From Pseudomonas putida (GTDB taxonomy: Bacteria > Pseudomonadota > Gammaproteobacteria > Pseudomonadales > Pseudomonadaceae), in assembly GCA_029953615.1 (NCBI GenBank), contig CP124529.1:4924494-4988493 (forward strand): 64,000 nucleotides of DNA. Reading direction: 5' to 3'. The position numbers were made by a program, and so were the translations under genes. Below, in pieces: positions 63,887-64,000 of this stretch (positions are counted from its first letter, which is position 1; the number at the start of each line of letters is the position of its first letter). The notes beneath the pieces are model-generated. The model ran no database searches. It saw only the letters and a program-made list of their open reading frames with translations, and was not told where the DNA came from.

Positions 63887-64000
63887 ATGAAGCACTTGAA
63901 GCCCCTGAACAACAAGGCGCGCATCCTCGAACAGGCCGCCGCCGAAGACCGCGTCGAAGAGGTCATGGCCATGAGCGCAGTGGCGGGCTGCACCGCCACC
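63887..64000 (+). CDS. qhpC: Quinohemoprotein amine dehydrogenase gamma subunit precursor (cut by window edge)
   Basis: The first 38 residues of QhpC are present. The 30-residue leader (MKHLKPLNNKARILEQ...) ends before AVAGCTAT, which I recognise as the start of the mature gamma subunit. QhpE is expected to cut there. The cross-linked Cys and the tryptophylquinone residues lie mostly past the right edge. Confidence 0.9.
   Translation, partial: MKHLKPLNNKARILEQAAAEDRVEEVMAMSAVAGCTAT

Overview
This window is chromosomal DNA of a fluorescent Pseudomonas, most likely the P. putida group. The evidence is the high-GC coding, a dense scatter of P. putida-type REP palindromes (CCTGTGGGAGCGGGC / GCCCGCTCCCACAGG and the GGGAGCTGGCTTGCC variant), a malonate decarboxylase operon with MadLM, a very large MnxG/McoA-type multicopper oxidase, and the quinohemoprotein amine dehydrogenase (QHNDH) locus.

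Layout. 1-8060: end of a sigma-54 activator, an RlhA-type U32 protein, a RidA-family protein, TrmK, a DUF2790 protein with a divergent LysR regulator, and an acyl-CoA dehydrogenase / 3-hydroxyisobutyryl-CoA hydrolase pair. 8424-15887: malonate decarboxylase operon mdcABCDEGH-madLM. 16160-27701: a sigma-54-driven operon with the giant multicopper oxidase, a beta-propeller protein, two SCO1/SenC proteins, a cytochrome c/periplasmic-binding fusion and a SurA-like protein. 27873-37637: a second sigma-54-driven operon joining a lone receiver protein, a type II secretion/type IV pilus-like set (ATPase, PilM/N/O/P-like proteins, secretin, three pseudopilins) and the curli export genes csgEFG. Both sigma-54 promoters are preceded by CCCC-N6-GGGG palindromes, so they probably share an activator.

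37638-48091 is an AT-richer accessory island next to csgG, bounded on its far side by a diverged second copy of the csgG 3' end. The rightward operon is a fosfomycin-type phosphonate cluster like that of P. syringae: PEP mutase, PHP-family PsfC-like protein, HppE (Psf4-like), FomA-like kinase, Psf3-like dehydrogenase and Psf2-like phosphonomethylmalate synthase. It also has an HD-domain protein, a thymidylate-kinase-like protein and a second HppE-like cupin. The divergent leftward operon encodes a 30-residue peptide, a DUF6065 protein, a nucleotidyltransferase-like protein and an MFS exporter. It looks like a peptide-based system and is the least explained part of the window.

48442-57280 holds two orphan RHS-core proteins, a broken DUF3077-like gene and an aldehyde dehydrogenase gene fragment. 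Around them is the QHNDH maturation set: an AcoR-like activator (frameshifted), qhpF, qhpE and qhpG. The right end has a porin, an aldehyde dehydrogenase, and qhpA, qhpD and the start of qhpC.

Six genes are broken by seven single-base shifts, six of which look like one extra base. Sequencing or assembly error is a serious possibility, so the inactivity of those genes should not be assumed.
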